Source: Hippasteria phrygiana
Taxonomy: Eukaryota > Echinodermata > Asteroidea > Valvatida > Goniasteridae
Direction: 5' to 3'
Length of the DNA: 64,000 nucleotides
NCBI GenBank assembly: GCA_037893225.1
Contig: JAZGUH010000207.1
Coordinates: 744,001 to 808,000 of the forward strand
A program made the position numbers and the translations under genes. Shown here in pieces: positions 62,041 to 64,000 of this stretch; the stretch's first letter is position 1; each line of letters opens with the position of its first letter. Below the pieces are notes generated by a model. It had not been told where the DNA came from. It ran no database searches and worked only from the letters and a program-made list of their open reading frames with translations.

Positions 62041-63356
62041 GGTTACTGGCTGGCTTGGGAATTCAAACTAAATTGCGTCCTTTGTACTTGGCGCGAAACC
62101 TTTACAGAGGCCCTGTTAAGATGGAAAAGAGAGAGATAATTTAAAGCTCAAATAAAAATTATGCTACTTATATGGGGGTAAAAATACTTACAATTACTGA
62201 TTCAACGAGCTTATTAATCCCAATCAAAATGTTGAATCAAGATCAAGATGGTGAAAAATTAAGAACAACCTTGAAAACTTGAAAACAAGAGCAACATTTG
62301 AAAAAGGAAAATAAAGAAATACATATTTTGGGGAAAGCCTGTTTGTCTTTTTTTCAGTCATGTGTGACTTTTTCTTGCAGATTCATTGTGCAACAATTTT
62401 AGAAACGTGCGTTTTGGGTGCCATACCTTAACTCAGACTGGTTTCCGCCCACCAAATCATATTTCGAAAGAAATTGGGGTGCCCAATTTCTATTAAACCG
62501 GTTGCTACGCTGCTGGCTTAAACGTTAATACAGGGCACAATACTTGGGGCTTTTGGACGTGAAACTATACACGCATGTGTACTCAATTCGTTTGCCCTTG
62601 TTCGCATTCTTCTTCCGGATCTTCTAGCCTATTGTGTCACATTATTTATGATGATTGGTCTTGAACGACCTATCGCGGTATAATGGCGTGAACGTAGCTT
62701 GTGAAATATTATCTAGTCATATTAGTTTTATTAAAAAAAATTCAAGAAAAAATCATAGGGTATCGAGCGTGGATAACTGGCAAACAGCGATAGGTCGATT
62801 GAGCCTGAATCCCACGCACTTTGAACCCACTTTAAAACCTGCTGACCTTGAAGTGTGTTGTTACTTTTTTTACCGTGATCATCTGGTCATTGGGACTGGT
62901 CCTATTTATGGCAAATGACCCATTAAAGGCACATACTGTCCTTCAATAGTCACCTTGATTATTTTCCAAGATCTGGGTGTAAAAATTACTTTGAGTCCAA
63001 CACAAAATATATACCTGAAGAATGGGAAAAGAGCACCCACGTGTATGATCTCTTGAAACTCATTCCCAGTTAAACGGTATCAGTAAATAACTAGTTAGCA
63101 TTGCTTTTTCAGTAATCGATTTGAAATGCGTGTATATCTGATTTTAGAATAGCATACTTCTCATGTACAAGGTTACTGCTGTCTTTGTTAAGAACGGTGA
63201 GAACATATTTTGAAAAAGAAGTACATAACAGAGTGCAACTTAATAAAAACGTATTTAGATTAAGAACACTTCCTAAGGTCCAAGTTTTGTCATATCTGTA
63301 CCCAACTTTCCATTGTTGCCATTAATATTTATTTTATCTCTTTATCCCTGTAACAG
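62041..63356. other. Upstream region of the sulfotransferase-like gene and unassigned DNA
   Basis: No TATA box near 62050-62120; nothing else recognised. The ORF at 62655-62918 has no family features and I do not count it. Confidence 0.4.
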
Positions 63357-64000
63357 AAGTCCAAGTTGATGATGAAGAAAAGCGAGGACTGAAAAAGCAA
63401 GTTAAAAGATTATCAAAGGAAGTGGAGGAATTGAACATTTTTATACTGGGCTAAAAAACTGGGTGACATTTGTTTGGCTTTTTAATCTTCTTTTACCATT
63501 TGCACAAAGGATGAGTTATTATGGATCAGGAGGTAAAGAGAGTGAAGGAGTTAAAAGACCAATGTCCCTTCCTCTTCAAGACCAACTGTTGGCAACTTTG
63601 ATGCATTAGTGACCGCTTTAATGTATCAGTCTTTTATATGTCTCGTATTGTTACTACTTGGATATTTCTAATGGAAAAAGTTCTAGCCCCTTTAAATTGT
63701 GCCCCTTGTGTGAATATTATTAATCAAATTTTGCCTCGACAGTTTAGTAAATTTTATAATCTACGTTTCATTATAGATTGCACAGAACTCTTTATAGAAA
63801 CTCCCTCCAACTTCACAGCTCAATCACTAACCTGGAGTTCATAGTCACCATAACACCATAACATTTCTTATTGCTATATCTCCAACAGGATTGATAACTT
63901 TTGTCAGTGATGTCTGGGGTGGCAAAACCTCAGATCGTACATAACTGAGAAGTCTGGATTTCTCTCTCTTTTAAACAAAGGAGATCTTGTGTTAGCAGAT
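63357..64000 (+). pseudogene. ISL2EU/DDE_Tnp_4-type transposase remnant, open to the right
   Basis: It starts after a splice-acceptor-like CCCTGTAACAG (63346-63356) with a short coiled coil (KRGLKKQVKRLSKEVEEL). Fragments in different frames then follow: the helix-turn-helix part (LPLQDQLLATLM, and RFNVSVSFI off frame), FYNLRFIIDCTELFIETPS (first Asp), LTWSS, then [17 protein letters not shown] and SGFLSLLNKGDLVLAD (second Asp). At least three frame changes and one deletion are needed. The family encodes cut-and-paste transposases; the window ends inside the nuclease domain. Confidence 0.75.

Noticed and set aside
62655..62918. 87-codon ORF between the sulfotransferase-like gene and the transposase remnant
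   Set aside because: No domain, no splice or promoter context, and composition like the flanking DNA.

Overview
The window is eukaryotic nuclear DNA from an animal, most likely a marine invertebrate and possibly a deuterostome (echinoderm, hemichordate or amphioxus; this is inference). The reasons are a secreted PAN + fibrinogen-domain lectin-like gene, an animal-type sulfotransferase-like gene, and a transposon mix (BEL/Pao, CR1/jockey-like LINEs, Polinton/Maverick, PIF/Harbinger, mariner, Penelope-like, THAP- and ISL2EU-type remnants) typical of such genomes. Only two genes look like host genes: the PAN-fibrinogen gene (42333-43346, +) and the sulfotransferase-like gene (61219-62040, -). 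A single first exon (56506-56723, -) may belong to a Crypton-like gene. Nearly everything else is mobile or repetitive.

Layout. 1-4055: 3' part of a BEL/Pao retrotransposon pol, carrying an in-frame stop, followed by a polypurine tract and the start of its 3' LTR. 4606-24440: a CR1/jockey-like LINE whose ORF1 is interrupted within codon 6 by a complete Polinton of about 15 kb (4623-19608). LINE ORF1 resumes in frame right after the Polinton, so the nested insertion can be read base by base. 25345-26612 and 37720-41271: two copies of a DNA transposon ('element A'); the second is split by a 5'-truncated LINE. 30670-32137: a related element ('element B') carrying a THAP exon that is itself split by a small G-rich MITE. 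35083-37652: a PIF/Harbinger element with an intact transposase, whose empty target site is preserved in a paralogous repeat at 33054-33115. 45772-46258: a satellite. 46545-47740 and 47753-52815: elements with long inverted repeats; the second is foldback-like and contains a Penelope-like element. 55430-57805: word-repeat blocks with hairpin elements. 59282-60330: a mariner remnant. 63357-64000: an ISL2EU-like transposase remnant running off the window.

The Polinton is the centrepiece. It encodes a protein-primed family B DNA polymerase, a DDE integrase, a packaging ATPase, a double jelly-roll major capsid protein and two tandem paralogues that may be penton/minor capsid proteins, plus a set of conserved membrane or coiled-coil proteins of unknown role. 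This is the gene set of a virus-like transposon that replicates by protein priming, packages DNA and integrates. Its terminal repeats are virtually identical, implying recent insertion, yet at least five genes carry frameshifts and the polymerase has lost most of catalytic motif B. It also contains non-coding signals that its genes do not explain: a dispersed GTAGCTAC palindrome found in coding and non-coding DNA, a TAGATAAC repeat array after the ATPase, a repeated start-proximal motif and a strong terminal hairpin.
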